From: Clostridia bacterium
GTDB taxonomy: Bacteria > Bacillota > Clostridia > Christensenellales > Aristaeellaceae
Assembly: GCA_017537105.1 (NCBI GenBank)
Contig: JAFWBZ010000221.1
Location: forward strand, 1 to 7,323
DNA: 7,323 nucleotides
Direction of reading: 5' to 3'
Positions 1-6,643 of this stretch are shown here, piece after piece. A program made the translations under genes and the position numbers. The notes under the pieces were generated by a model, which did no database searches, was not told the DNA's origin, and worked only from the letters and a program-made list of their open reading frames with translations. Each line of letters opens with the position of its first letter. The first letter of the stretch is position 1.

Positions 1-1227
1 GAGGACCTGGAGAAGTACTACATGCGCTGCTACGAGGCCTACAACCGCATCTACGCGCGCTGCGGCGTGCCGGAGGTCGTGGCCGTGGCCAGCGACAGCG
101 GCATGATGGGCGGCAAGGTGAGCCACGAGTACATGCTGCTGACGGACGTGGGCGAGGACACCATCGTGCTCTGCAAGGACTGCGACTACCGAGCCAACAT
201 GGAGGCCGCGCCCTGCCTGCTCGAAAATGAGCCCGGCGAGATCGCGCCGCTTCAGAAGGTGGCCACCCCGGACTGCAAGACCATCGAGGACCTTTGCGCC
301 CTCTTGAAGATCAGCCCGAAGCAGACCTGCAAGGCGGTCATGTACCAGCGCAACGCGGACGACAGCTTCGTGGTCGCGTTCATCCGCGGCGACCTGGACG
401 TGAACGAGACCAAGCTGCGCAACTACCTGAAGGCCGAGGTGCACCCGGCCGTCATCACCGAGGACAGCGGCATCCACGCGGGCTTCACCGGCCCCATCGG
501 CCTGCCCGAGGGCGTGACCGTGGTGTACGACCGGAGCCTGCAGGGCATCGAGTGGTTCGCCACCGGCGCCTGCGAGGACGATGCGCACTACGTGGGCTTC
601 AACATTGCCCGCGACGTGGGCGAGGTCGAGTATGTGGACGTGGCCAAGGCCTTCGACGGCGGCATCTGCCCCGTCTGCGGCAAGCCCCACATCTACACCA
701 GCCGCGGCATCGAGGTGGGCAACATCTTCCAGCTGGGCACCAAGTACACCGAGAGCATGGACATGACCTACGTGGACCAGGACGGCAGCCTGAAGCACCC
801 GATCATGGGCTGCTACGGCATCGGCGTGGGACGCCTGGCTGCCTCCGTGTGCGAGGCGCATCGGGATGACTACGGTCCCATCTGGCCCATCAGCATCGCT
901 CCCTGGCACGTACAGATCTGCTCGCTGCGCGCCGACCAGCCGGAGGTGGCGGAGGCCAGCCAGAAGCTCTATGACGCGCTGACCGCCCGAGGCGTCGAGG
1001 TGCTGTGGGACGATCGCAGCGTTTCCGCCGGCGTCATGTTCTCCGACGCGGACCTGTTCGGCGTGCCGGTGCGCGTGGTCGTCAGCCCCAAGGGCCTGAA
1101 GAACGGCACCATTGAGATCGCTGCCCGCGACAAGAGTATGAAGGAGATCCTGCCCGTGGCGGAGGCCGAGGAATTCGTGTTCAATTACGTGACCGAGGCG
1201 CTGCGGAAGCTGGAGTGCAGACTGTAA
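1..1227 (+). CDS. proS: Prolyl-tRNA synthetase, bacterial type with editing insertion (5' end missing)
   Basis: This cytoplasmic class II synthetase charges tRNA-Pro with proline. The frame is open from base 1, so the ATG at 22 is internal. 408 residues are visible of a family length of about 570; the N-terminus with catalytic motifs 1 and 2 lies upstream. Seen: a post-motif-2 segment with SDSGMMGGKVSHEY, CKDCDYRAN, then an INS/YbaK-like insertion at about visible residues 90-200 (KISPKQTCKAVMY, HAGFTGPIGL). In this family that insertion hydrolyses mischarged Ala-tRNA-Pro. Next come CPVCGK, RGIEVGNIFQLGTKY and motif 3 (GCYGIGVGRLAAS, about 271-283). The C-terminal anticodon-binding domain follows, with DDRSVSAGVMFSDADLFGVP. 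The gene ends at TAA (1225-1227), 19 nt before a terminator hairpin, and converges with the isocitrate dehydrogenase gene. The family call is secure; the editing role is inferred from the domain. Confidence 0.97.
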   Translation, partial: EDLEKYYMRCYEAYNRIYARCGVPEVVAVASDSGMMGGKVSHEYMLLTDVGEDTIVLCKDCDYRANMEAAPCLLENEPGEIAPLQKVATPDCKTIEDLCALLKISPKQTCKAVMYQRNADDSFVVAFIRGDLDVNETKLRNYLKAEVHPAVITEDSGIHAGFTGPIGLPEGVTVVYDRSLQGIEWFATGACEDDAHYVGFNIARDVGEVEYVDVAKAFDGGICPVCGKPHIYTSRGIEVGNIFQLGTKYTESMDMTYVDQDGSLKHPIMGCYGIGVGRLAASVCEAHRDDYGPIWPISIAPWHVQICSLRADQPEVAEASQKLYDALTARGVEVLWDDRSVSAGVMFSDADLFGVPVRVVVSPKGLKNGTIEIAARDKSMKEILPVAEAEEFVFNYVTEALRKLECRL

Positions 1228-1246
1228 GCAGAGGAAGCTGAAACGG

Positions 1247-1300
1247 GAGCGGCGCTGCCGGACTTGGATGCTGTTGGCATCGGGTTCGGCAGCGCCGCTC
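1247..1300. terminator. Bidirectional intrinsic terminator between convergent genes
   Basis: Bases 1247-1260 (GAGCGGCGCTGCCG) are perfectly complementary to 1287-1300 (CGGCAGCGCCGCTC), giving a 14-bp GC-rich stem. The 26-nt loop contains a small secondary hairpin, GATGC at 1267-1271 with GCATC at 1277-1281. The hairpin fills the gap between the proS stop (1227) and the isocitrate dehydrogenase stop (1325, minus strand), so it can serve both units. Flanking U-tracts are weak on both strands: TTTGCTGTCT follows on plus, and CCGTTTCAGCTTCC follows on minus. Termination efficiency is therefore uncertain. Confidence 0.8.
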
Positions 1301-1324
1301 TTTGCTGTCTCGTCTTGGCGTGGG

Positions 1325-2440
1325 CTACGCCTGCATGCGCTGGATGAGAAGATCGGTGTATGCCTCTGCGGTCATCTCCCGGGGCTTTTCGCCCACGGCG
1401 TCCAGCGCGGACTCGAGCTTTTCCGCCAGCGCAGGCCGGGCGATGTGCCGGAGCAGCATCACGGCCGCGCGGAGGATGCTGGCGGGATTGGCAAAGCCGC
1501 CGCGGCCGGTCTCGATCATGCGGGGCGCGGAGCCGTGGATGGCCTCGAACATGGCGTACTGGTCGCCCAGGTTGGCGCTGCCGGCGGTGCCCACGCCGCC
1601 CTGGATCTGGGCGGCCTCGTCGGTGATGATGTCGCCGTACAGGTTGGGCAGCAGGAACACCTGGAACTTCGAGCGGGTCTTTTCGTCCACCAGCTTGGCG
1701 GTCATGATGTCGATGTACCAGTCCTCGACCTCGATGTCCGGGTACTCGGCGGCGATCTCGTGGCACAGGGCGGAGAAGGTGCCGTCGGTCTTCTTCATGA
1801 TGTTGGCCTTGGTGACAATGGCCACGTACTTTTTGCCGTTCTGCTTTGCGTATTCAAAGGCGGCTCGGGCGATGCGCTTCGTCCCGGGGACGGTGGTCAC
1901 CTTGAAGTCCATGCACAGCGTGCCGGGAATCTCCACTCCTCGGCTGCCCAACACGTATTCGCCCTCGGTGTTCTCGCGGAAGAAGATCCAGTCGATGCCC
2001 TGCTCCGGCACGGACACCGGGCGCACGTTGGCGTACAGGTCCAGCTCCCGGCGCATGGCCACGTTGGCGGATTCCATCGTGCCGCCCTTGGGGGTCTCCG
2101 TCGGGCCCTTCAGCAGCACGTCGCAGGTCTTGATCTCCGCCAGGATGTCCTTCGGAATGGCCTCGCCCACGGCCAGGCGGTTTTCGATGGTCAGGCCCTC
2201 GATGGGCTTGAGTACGATGCGGCCCGCGGCGATCTCTTCTGCCAGCAGCGCGCGCAGCACGCGCATGCTCTGCCCGGTGATGATCGGGCCGATGCCGTCG
2301 CCGTCGATCACGCCGATGGTGACCGTCTGAAGCTTCGAAAAATCCTTGGCAGGCGCAGCGTCGCGCATGCGCTCCGAACGGGCGATCTGCTCCTCCAGCA
2401 GGGCGCGAAACTGGCTGACGGCGTTCTCAACGTAATTCAT
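1325..2440 (-). CDS. icd: Isocitrate dehydrogenase, NAD(P)-dependent, short (about 370-residue) type
   Basis: The predicted cytosolic enzyme (371 aa) oxidatively decarboxylates isocitrate to 2-oxoglutarate. Seen: an N-terminal helical extension of about 35 residues, then IDGDGIGP (45-52), the substrate loop S124-x-N126 with R130 and R140 (SANVAMRRELDLYANVRPV), FRENTEGEY (154-162), K211 in VTKANIM, D244 in DWYIDIM, NLYGDIITDEAAQ (266-279) and HGSAP (302-306). The S-x-N substrate loop matches isocitrate dehydrogenases rather than 3-isopropylmalate dehydrogenases. The two residues after HGSAP, R307-M308, correspond by eye to the cofactor-selecting pair (Lys-Tyr in E. coli NADP enzyme, Asp-Ile in typical NAD enzymes). 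They fit neither, so NAD versus NADP use is open. An AGGAGG site lies 8 nt before the ATG. It is the last gene of the operon, 42 nt after aconitase. Homoisocitrate dehydrogenase is a less likely alternative. Confidence 0.88.
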   Translation of the reverse strand: MNYVENAVSQFRALLEEQIARSERMRDAAPAKDFSKLQTVTIGVIDGDGIGPIITGQSMRVLRALLAEEIAAGRIVLKPIEGLTIENRLAVGEAIPKDILAEIKTCDVLLKGPTETPKGGTMESANVAMRRELDLYANVRPVSVPEQGIDWIFFRENTEGEYVLGSRGVEIPGTLCMDFKVTTVPGTKRIARAAFEYAKQNGKKYVAIVTKANIMKKTDGTFSALCHEIAAEYPDIEVEDWYIDIMTAKLVDEKTRSKFQVFLLPNLYGDIITDEAAQIQGGVGTAGSANLGDQYAMFEAIHGSAPRMIETGRGGFANPASILRAAVMLLRHIARPALAEKLESALDAVGEKPREMTAEAYTDLLIQRMQA

Positions 2441-2482
2441 ATTGTGTGCCTCCTGTAGATGGTGTGGAGTGGATTGAGCTGC

Positions 2483-4408
2483 TCATTTCCCTGCCGTATA
2501 GGCCAGCAGGCCGCCGGCCTTGAGCATGGCCTTCTGACGGTCGGTGAAGTCGCAGGCGAGTTCGAAGGTCTCGCCGGTGGTCTCATCCAGCAGGGCGATG
2601 CGGCCGATGTCCATGCCCGCGTGGATGTCCCGGAGCGACAGCCGGTCGCCCTGATTCAGGCGGTCATAGTCCTCGGGATGGACGAAGGTCAGCGGCAGGA
2701 TGCCGGCATTGATGAGGTTTGCCACGTGGATGCGGGCGAAGGACTTGGCGATGACTGCCCGCACGCCCAGATACAGCGGTACCAGCGCCGCGTGCTCCCG
2801 GGAGGAGCCCTGGCCGTAGTTGCTGCCGCCGACCAGAATCGTCTCTCCCGCCGCCTTGGCCCGCTCCGGGAAGGTCTCGTCGCACACGGCGAAGCAGAAC
2901 TGAGACAGGTGCGGGATGTTCGAGCGATAGGGCAGGATCTTCGCGCCGGCGGGCATGATGTGATCCGTGGTGATGTTGTCGCCCACCTTCAGCGTCAACG
3001 GGGCAGAGATCTCGTCACCCACCGGGCGGCTGTCCGGGAAGGGTTTGATGTTGGGACCGCGCACGACCTCCACGCCCTTTGCCTCCTCGGGGTCGGCGGG
3101 CAGGAGCACGGCGGAATCGTCGATGCGGAACGCGGCGGGCATGCGGATCCCGGGCATCTCGCCCAGCAGCCGCGGATCCGTGATGGTGCCCGTCAGCGCC
3201 GCGGCCACGGCGGTCTCCGGGGAGACGAGATACACGCCGGCGTCAGCGGTGCCGCTGCGGCCCAGGAAGTTGCGGTTAAAGGTGCGCAGGGAGACGCCCG
3301 CGCTGTTGGGGCTGAAGCCCATGCCGATGCAGGGGCCGCAGGCGCATTCCAGCACTCGCGCGCCGGAGGCCAGGATGTCGTTCAGCGCGCCCGCTTCGGC
3401 CAGCATCGCCAGTACCTGACGGGAGCCGGGGGAGATGGAGAGGCTGACCGAGGGATCGATGGTCCGGCCCTTCAAAAGCGCCGCCACCTTCAGCATGTCT
3501 ATCAGGCTGGAGTTGGTGCAGCTGCCGATGCAGACCTGATCCACCTTCGTGCCCTTCAGCGCAGAGACCTTCTTCACGTTGTCCGGGCTGTGGGGACAGG
3601 CGATGAGCGGCTCCAGCGTGGACAGGTCGATGTCGATCACGCGGTCGTATTCCGCGTCGGGATCGCTTTTCAGCTCCACCCACTGTTCGCCGCGGCCCTC
3701 GGCCTCCAGGAAGGCCCGGGTGATGTCATCGGAGGGGAAGATGGAGGTCGTCGCGCCCAGCTCGGTGCCCATGTTGGTGATGGTGGCGCGCTCCGGCACG
3801 GAGAGGGCCCGGATGCCCTCGCCGCCCCACTCGAGGATCGCGCCGACCCCGCCCTTGACGGAGAGGATGCGCAGGATCTCCAGGGAGACGTCCTTGGCGG
3901 TGACGAAAGGGCGCAGCCGACCGGTGAGGTTGACCTTGAACATCCTGGGCATGGTGATGTAGTACGCGCCGCCGCCCATGGCCACGGCCACATCCATGCC
4001 GCCCGCGCCGAAGGCCAGCATGCCGATGCCGCCGCCGGTGGGGGTGTGGCTGTCGGAGCCGATCAGTGTCTTGCCCGGCACGCCGAAGCGCTCCAGGTGG
4101 ACCTGGTGACAGATGCCGTTGCCGGGCCGGGAGAAGCGGATGCCGTGTTTCCTCGCCACGGACTGGATGTAGCGGTGGTCGTCGGCGTTTTCGAAGCCAC
4201 ACTGGAGCGTATTGTGGTCGATGTAGGCCACGCTGAGCTCGGTGCGCACGCGGTCGATGCCCATGGTTTCAAACTCGAGGTAGGCCATCGTGCCGGTGGC
4301 GTCCTGGGTCAGCGTCTGGTCGATCCGCAGCGCGATCTCGTGGCCGGGAATCATCTCCCCGGAGACCAGATGGCTCGCGATGATCTTCTGTGCGAGGGTC
4401 ATGCCCAT
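2483..4408 (-). CDS. Aconitate hydratase, Aquifex-type single-chain
   Basis: The predicted cytosolic [4Fe-4S] enzyme (641 aa) isomerises citrate to isocitrate through cis-aconitate. Seen in order: an aconitase catalytic region with SDSHTPTGGGIGM (118-130) and AFGAGGMDVA; the iron-sulphur ligands, C297 in IGSCTNSS and C357/C360 in CACGPCIG; then a C-terminal swivel domain with DNITTDHIMPAGA (477-489) and GGSNYGQGSSREHAAL (527-542). The length is much shorter than AcnA/AcnB (about 850-900 aa). It looks like a fusion of the LeuC-like and LeuD-like halves, the layout of the putative Aquifex-type aconitases. The start at 4408 has AGGAGG 9 nt upstream, inside the regulator's 3' end, and lies one base after the regulator's TGA, which suggests translational coupling. 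A second in-frame ATG two codons later is worse spaced. Isopropylmalate isomerase or homoaconitase is less likely given the isocitrate dehydrogenase and citrate synthase neighbours. Confidence 0.92.
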   Translation of the reverse strand: MGMTLAQKIIASHLVSGEMIPGHEIALRIDQTLTQDATGTMAYLEFETMGIDRVRTELSVAYIDHNTLQCGFENADDHRYIQSVARKHGIRFSRPGNGICHQVHLERFGVPGKTLIGSDSHTPTGGGIGMLAFGAGGMDVAVAMGGGAYYITMPRMFKVNLTGRLRPFVTAKDVSLEILRILSVKGGVGAILEWGGEGIRALSVPERATITNMGTELGATTSIFPSDDITRAFLEAEGRGEQWVELKSDPDAEYDRVIDIDLSTLEPLIACPHSPDNVKKVSALKGTKVDQVCIGSCTNSSLIDMLKVAALLKGRTIDPSVSLSISPGSRQVLAMLAEAGALNDILASGARVLECACGPCIGMGFSPNSAGVSLRTFNRNFLGRSGTADAGVYLVSPETAVAAALTGTITDPRLLGEMPGIRMPAAFRIDDSAVLLPADPEEAKGVEVVRGPNIKPFPDSRPVGDEISAPLTLKVGDNITTDHIMPAGAKILPYRSNIPHLSQFCFAVCDETFPERAKAAGETILVGGSNYGQGSSREHAALVPLYLGVRAVIAKSFARIHVANLINAGILPLTFVHPEDYDRLNQGDRLSLRDIHAGMDIGRIALLDETTGETFELACDFTDRQKAMLKAGGLLAYTAGK

Positions 4409-4409
4409 G

Positions 4410-5066
4410 TCACTCCGCCTCCTTGTCCAGCGCCCTGTGGATGGCGTTGTTGATGTGTCGGTTCATGCGCTCCACCGCCTGGTCCGCGTCCCGGGCCGAG
4501 ATGGCTTCGAGGATGGCCCGGTGCTCCCGCACCGAGTTGGCGGCGCGCTCCGGCGTTTGAATGGAGCTGCGCCGGTACTGCTGGATCTTCTTGTGCAGCC
4601 GGGACAGCGTGTCCTGGAGCACCAGGCTTCCGCAGCCGGCGTAGATGACCTCGTGGAAGCGGCCGTCCAGTGCCCGCAGGTGGTCCACGTCGCCCCGGGC
4701 CAGGTAAAACTCCTGGAAATCCACGGCCTCGTTCAGCTCCTTGATGCTGTCGGCGGTGGCGTTTTCCACGAAGGCGCGCACGGCGAGTTCCTCGATGCGC
4801 AGGCGGATTTCGGACATGTCCCGAAAGTCCTTGGGCGTGATGCCCAGCACCATCGTGCCCTTGGGCGTGTCCTCGATGAGGTGCTCCTGGAACAGCCGCC
4901 GGAGCGCCTCCCGCACCGGCGTGCGGCTCACGCCCAGCTCGCTGCACAGCTGCAGCTCCGTCACGATCTGGCCCCGCTGGTATTTTCCGCTCAGGATGTC
5001 CGATTCCAGGTGCTCATAGACCTGGTCGGAGAGGGATACGGTCTTGTAGTCCATCATATTCTGCAT
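4410..5066 (-). CDS. GntR-family transcriptional regulator, FadR subfamily with FCD ligand domain
   Basis: A DNA-binding regulator of 218 aa. Seen: an N-terminal winged helix-turn-helix, about residues 10-75 (SDQVYEHLESDILSGKY, then TELQLCSELGVSRTPVREAL, then HLIEDTPKGTMV), followed by an all-helical FCD domain. In FCD, D134 and H138 (LDGRFHEVI), H182 (VREHRAIL) and H204 (MNRHINNA) match the Asp-His-His-His metal site. In this subfamily the site helps bind small carboxylates. The gene sits inside the operon, 35 nt after the Re-citrate synthase-like gene and 1 nt before aconitase. It therefore probably controls this operon, with citrate or a related acid as a plausible but unproven ligand. The reading frame continues upstream in a 538-codon open stretch, but family length and the ribosome binding site place the start at 5066. 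A start at 5057 is also possible. Confidence 0.9.
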   Translation of the reverse strand: MQNMMDYKTVSLSDQVYEHLESDILSGKYQRGQIVTELQLCSELGVSRTPVREALRRLFQEHLIEDTPKGTMVLGITPKDFRDMSEIRLRIEELAVRAFVENATADSIKELNEAVDFQEFYLARGDVDHLRALDGRFHEVIYAGCGSLVLQDTLSRLHKKIQQYRRSSIQTPERAANSVREHRAILEAISARDADQAVERMNRHINNAIHRALDKEAE

Positions 5067-5076
5067 AAACCTCCTT
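5067..5076 (-). promoter_or_regulatory. Ribosome binding site of the GntR gene, unusual spacing
   Basis: On the minus strand AAGGAGG is followed by only TTT before the ATG at 5066, a spacing of 3 nt. An ATG-ATG pair three codons in would put the spacing at 12 nt (5057). Neither is ideal, so the true N-terminus may be MQNMMDY or MMDY. The motif itself is a near-perfect Shine-Dalgarno sequence and excludes the far-upstream starts in the same frame. Confidence 0.7.
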
Positions 5077-5101
5077 GCGTGGAGCGGTGGGTGTTCATCG
5101 C

Positions 5102-6478
5102 CTACAGCCTCCGGTATTGTCCGCCGCTGATCTCCTCGATCTTGGCCTCCAGCTCGTCGTTGGACAGGGCGGTCTGGCGGCCGCCGGCGTACTCGGCGTC
5201 GATCCAGGCCTTGAGCTCGATCACCAGGTCGCTCTTCTTGTCCACCTGCTCGTCGCCCTCGAGGCCGTAGTTGTCGTTGATCCAGTAGGCGATGCCCGCC
5301 AGGCCGCTGGACTTGCCCAGCATCACCGAGGGGCTGCGGCCCAGCAGCTTCTTGGTGTTGAAGATGGTGTAGACCTCGGCGTCCTTCAGCAGGCCGTCGG
5401 CGTGGATGCCGGCGCGGGTCGTGTTGAACTGGCGGCCGACGAAGGGCGTCATCACCGGAATGTCGTAGCCGATCTCGTCGCGGAAGTACCGGGCGATGTC
5501 GGTGATCGCGGTGGTGTCCATGCCGTCCAGCGAGCCGCGCAGGCTGGCGTACTCCATCACCATGGCCTCCAGCGGGATGTTGCCGGTGCGCTCGCCGATG
5601 CCCAGCAGCGAGCAGTTGACCCCCGAGGCGCCGTACAGCCAGGCGGTGGAGGCGTTGGCCACGGCCTTGTAGAAGTCGTTGTGGCCATGCCACTCCAGCA
5701 TCTCGCTGGGCACGTCGGAGTAGTGCTGCAGGCCGTAGATGATGCCCGGCACGCTGCGGGGCAGCGCCACCTCGGTATAGGGCACGCCGTAGCCCATGGT
5801 GTCGCAGGCGCGGATCTTCACCGGAATGCCCGCATCCTGGCCCATCTGCATCAGCGCGTTGACAAAGGGCACCACGAAGCCGTAGAAGTCCGCCCGGGTG
5901 ATGTCCTCCAGGTGGCAGCGGGGCATGACCCCGGCCTCGAAGGCGTCCGCCACCGTCTTCAGGTAGTATTCCATGCACTGCTTGCGGCTCATCTGCATCT
6001 TCTTGAAGATGTGGTAGTCGCTGCACGAAACCAGGATGCCCGTTTCGCGGATGCCCAGGTCCTTCACCAGCTTAAAGTCCTCCCGCGTGGCCCGGATCCA
6101 GGTGGTGATCTCCGGAAAGCGATAGCCCAGGTCCATGCAGCGCTGGATGGCCTCGCGGTCCTTCTTGGAGTAGACGAAGAACTCCGTCTGCCGGATGACG
6201 CCGTAGGGACCGCCCAGGCGGGCCATCAGCTTATAGAGCTCCACGATCTGTTCCACCGTGTACGGCTCCACCGACTGTTGGCCGTCCCGGAAGGAGGTAT
6301 CCGTGATCCAGATGTCCTCCGGCATGCCCATCGGCACGCGCCGGTGGTTGAAGGCCACCCGCGGGACCTCGTCGTAGGGGTAGATGTCCCGGTACAGGTT
6401 GGCCTCCGGCACGTCCTGCAGCGAGTATTTGTACTGCCTCTGTTCCAGCAGGTTCGTCTTGTTGGACATTTCCAGCAT
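5102..6478 (-). CDS. Re-face-type citrate synthase (DRE-TIM/isopropylmalate synthase superfamily)
   Basis: This 458-aa enzyme most likely condenses acetyl-CoA with oxaloacetate to citrate by the Re-face mechanism known from Clostridium kluyveri. It would replace the unrelated Si-type citrate synthase. Seen: a TIM-barrel opening strand ITDTSFRDGQQ (58-68, with R64-D65), HLED (189-192), the metal-binding EWHGHNDF (H264, H266), VNCSLLGIGERTGN (287-300, N288 as putative metal ligand) and the catalytic-type GIHADG (H359). There is no C-terminal LeuA allosteric domain as in typical 2-isopropylmalate synthases, and it is longer than many homocitrate synthases (about 380 aa). Downstream aconitase and isocitrate dehydrogenase genes in the same operon strongly favour citrate as product. 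The start has AAGGAG 8 nt upstream; M4 is an alternative. The superfamily is certain; the exact reaction is inferred from resemblance to remembered Re-citrate synthases plus context. Confidence 0.85.
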   Translation of the reverse strand: MLEMSNKTNLLEQRQYKYSLQDVPEANLYRDIYPYDEVPRVAFNHRRVPMGMPEDIWITDTSFRDGQQSVEPYTVEQIVELYKLMARLGGPYGVIRQTEFFVYSKKDREAIQRCMDLGYRFPEITTWIRATREDFKLVKDLGIRETGILVSCSDYHIFKKMQMSRKQCMEYYLKTVADAFEAGVMPRCHLEDITRADFYGFVVPFVNALMQMGQDAGIPVKIRACDTMGYGVPYTEVALPRSVPGIIYGLQHYSDVPSEMLEWHGHNDFYKAVANASTAWLYGASGVNCSLLGIGERTGNIPLEAMVMEYASLRGSLDGMDTTAITDIARYFRDEIGYDIPVMTPFVGRQFNTTRAGIHADGLLKDAEVYTIFNTKKLLGRSPSVMLGKSSGLAGIAYWINDNYGLEGDEQVDKKSDLVIELKAWIDAEYAGGRQTALSNDELEAKIEEISGGQYRRL

Positions 6479-6497
6479 GCGATCATCTCCTTGGACG

Positions 6498-6519
6498 CCC
6501 GCCGCTTTTGCACGGCAGA
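6498..6519 (-). other. Small hairpin in the operon's 5' leader
   Basis: On the minus strand TCTGCCG and CGGCGGG can pair over seven positions (two G-U) around the loop TGCAAAAG. The hairpin ends 5 nt before the Shine-Dalgarno of the Re-citrate synthase-like gene (6487-6492). It could modulate translation or mRNA stability. It has no U-tract and is too small for a known riboswitch, so a function is only possible. Confidence 0.3.
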
Positions 6520-6540
6520 GCGATGCGATATGTGGGTATT

Positions 6541-6569
6541 ATTGTATACAAGGATGCAAGGCTTGTCAA
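6541..6569 (-). promoter_or_regulatory. Sigma-A promoter of the citrate synthase/aconitase/isocitrate dehydrogenase operon
   Basis: Reading leftward, the -35 box is a perfect TTGACA (6569-6564), followed by a 17-bp spacer and the -10 box TACAAT (6546-6541, 5 of 6 to consensus). Predicted transcription starts near 6534, giving a leader of about 56 nt before the ATG at 6478. It is the only convincing promoter seen upstream of the operon. Short gaps and the shared strand suggest one transcript running to the terminator at 1247-1300. Confidence 0.85.
6542..6551. promoter_or_regulatory. Putative GntR operator overlapping the -10 box
   Basis: TTGTATACAA is a perfect 10-bp palindrome covering five of the six -10 bases and the adjacent spacer. 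It has the short GT...AC-containing dyad form typical of FadR-subfamily GntR operators. The operon's own second gene encodes such a regulator. Binding here would block RNA polymerase, implying repression and autoregulation. The site is seen; the protein-DNA pairing is inferred. Confidence 0.6.
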
Positions 6570-6571
6570 GC
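6561..6571. promoter_or_regulatory. Second short palindrome over the -35 box
   Basis: GCTTG-T-CAAGC is an inverted repeat with 5-bp arms spanning the -35 hexamer. Its centre (6566) is about 19.5 bp from the centre of TTGTATACAA, close to two helical turns. It could be an auxiliary operator half-match, but a palindrome this short in a promoter may be chance. Confidence 0.3.
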
Positions 6572-6614
6572 GAATCGCAGAAAGATAACAATCCCATCAT
6601 TTAACACAGCCTGC

Positions 6615-6643
6615 TTGAAAGTCCCTGCAAAATCTGATACCCT
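6615..6643 (+). promoter_or_regulatory. Probable promoter of the glycyl-tRNA synthetase gene
   Basis: TTGAAA (6615-6620) is followed by 17 bp and TACCCT (6638-6643). The weak -10 is preceded by TGA, giving an extended -10 of the TGnTAnnnT form. Transcription would start near 6650, leaving a leader of about 30 nt. The surrounding AT-rich stretch (about 6530-6660) contrasts with the GC-rich genes and supports promoter function. Confidence 0.55.

Noticed and set aside
1268..4453. Two long plus-strand open frames (396 and 664 codons) end to end, antisense to isocitrate dehydrogenase and aconitase
   Set aside because: They lie exactly opposite well-recognised genes. Their translations are low-complexity, rich in Ala, Gly, His, Gln, Arg and Val, with no family motifs. 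This is the expected shadow of high GC third-position bias.
4410..6026. 538-codon minus-strand frame suggesting a fusion protein upstream of the GntR domain
   Set aside because: The part upstream of 5066 is an out-of-frame reading of the citrate synthase-like gene, rich in Arg, Gly and His. A strong ribosome binding site and normal family length place the start at 5066.
1325..6478. Lysine (homocitrate, homoaconitase, homoisocitrate dehydrogenase) or leucine biosynthesis operon
   Set aside because: The dehydrogenase has the S-x-N substrate loop of isocitrate dehydrogenase, the hydratase is a single-chain aconitase rather than split LeuC/LeuD subunits, and the synthase lacks a LeuA regulatory domain.
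6479..6540. Riboswitch in the operon leader
   Set aside because: The predicted leader is only about 56 nt with one small hairpin and no recognisable aptamer sequence, too short for known classes.
5075..6604. 509-codon plus-strand open frame opposite the Re-citrate synthase-like gene
   Set aside because: Same shadow composition (His, Val, Ala, Gly, Asp-rich). It also runs across the operon promoter, and the opposite strand carries a complete motif-rich enzyme.
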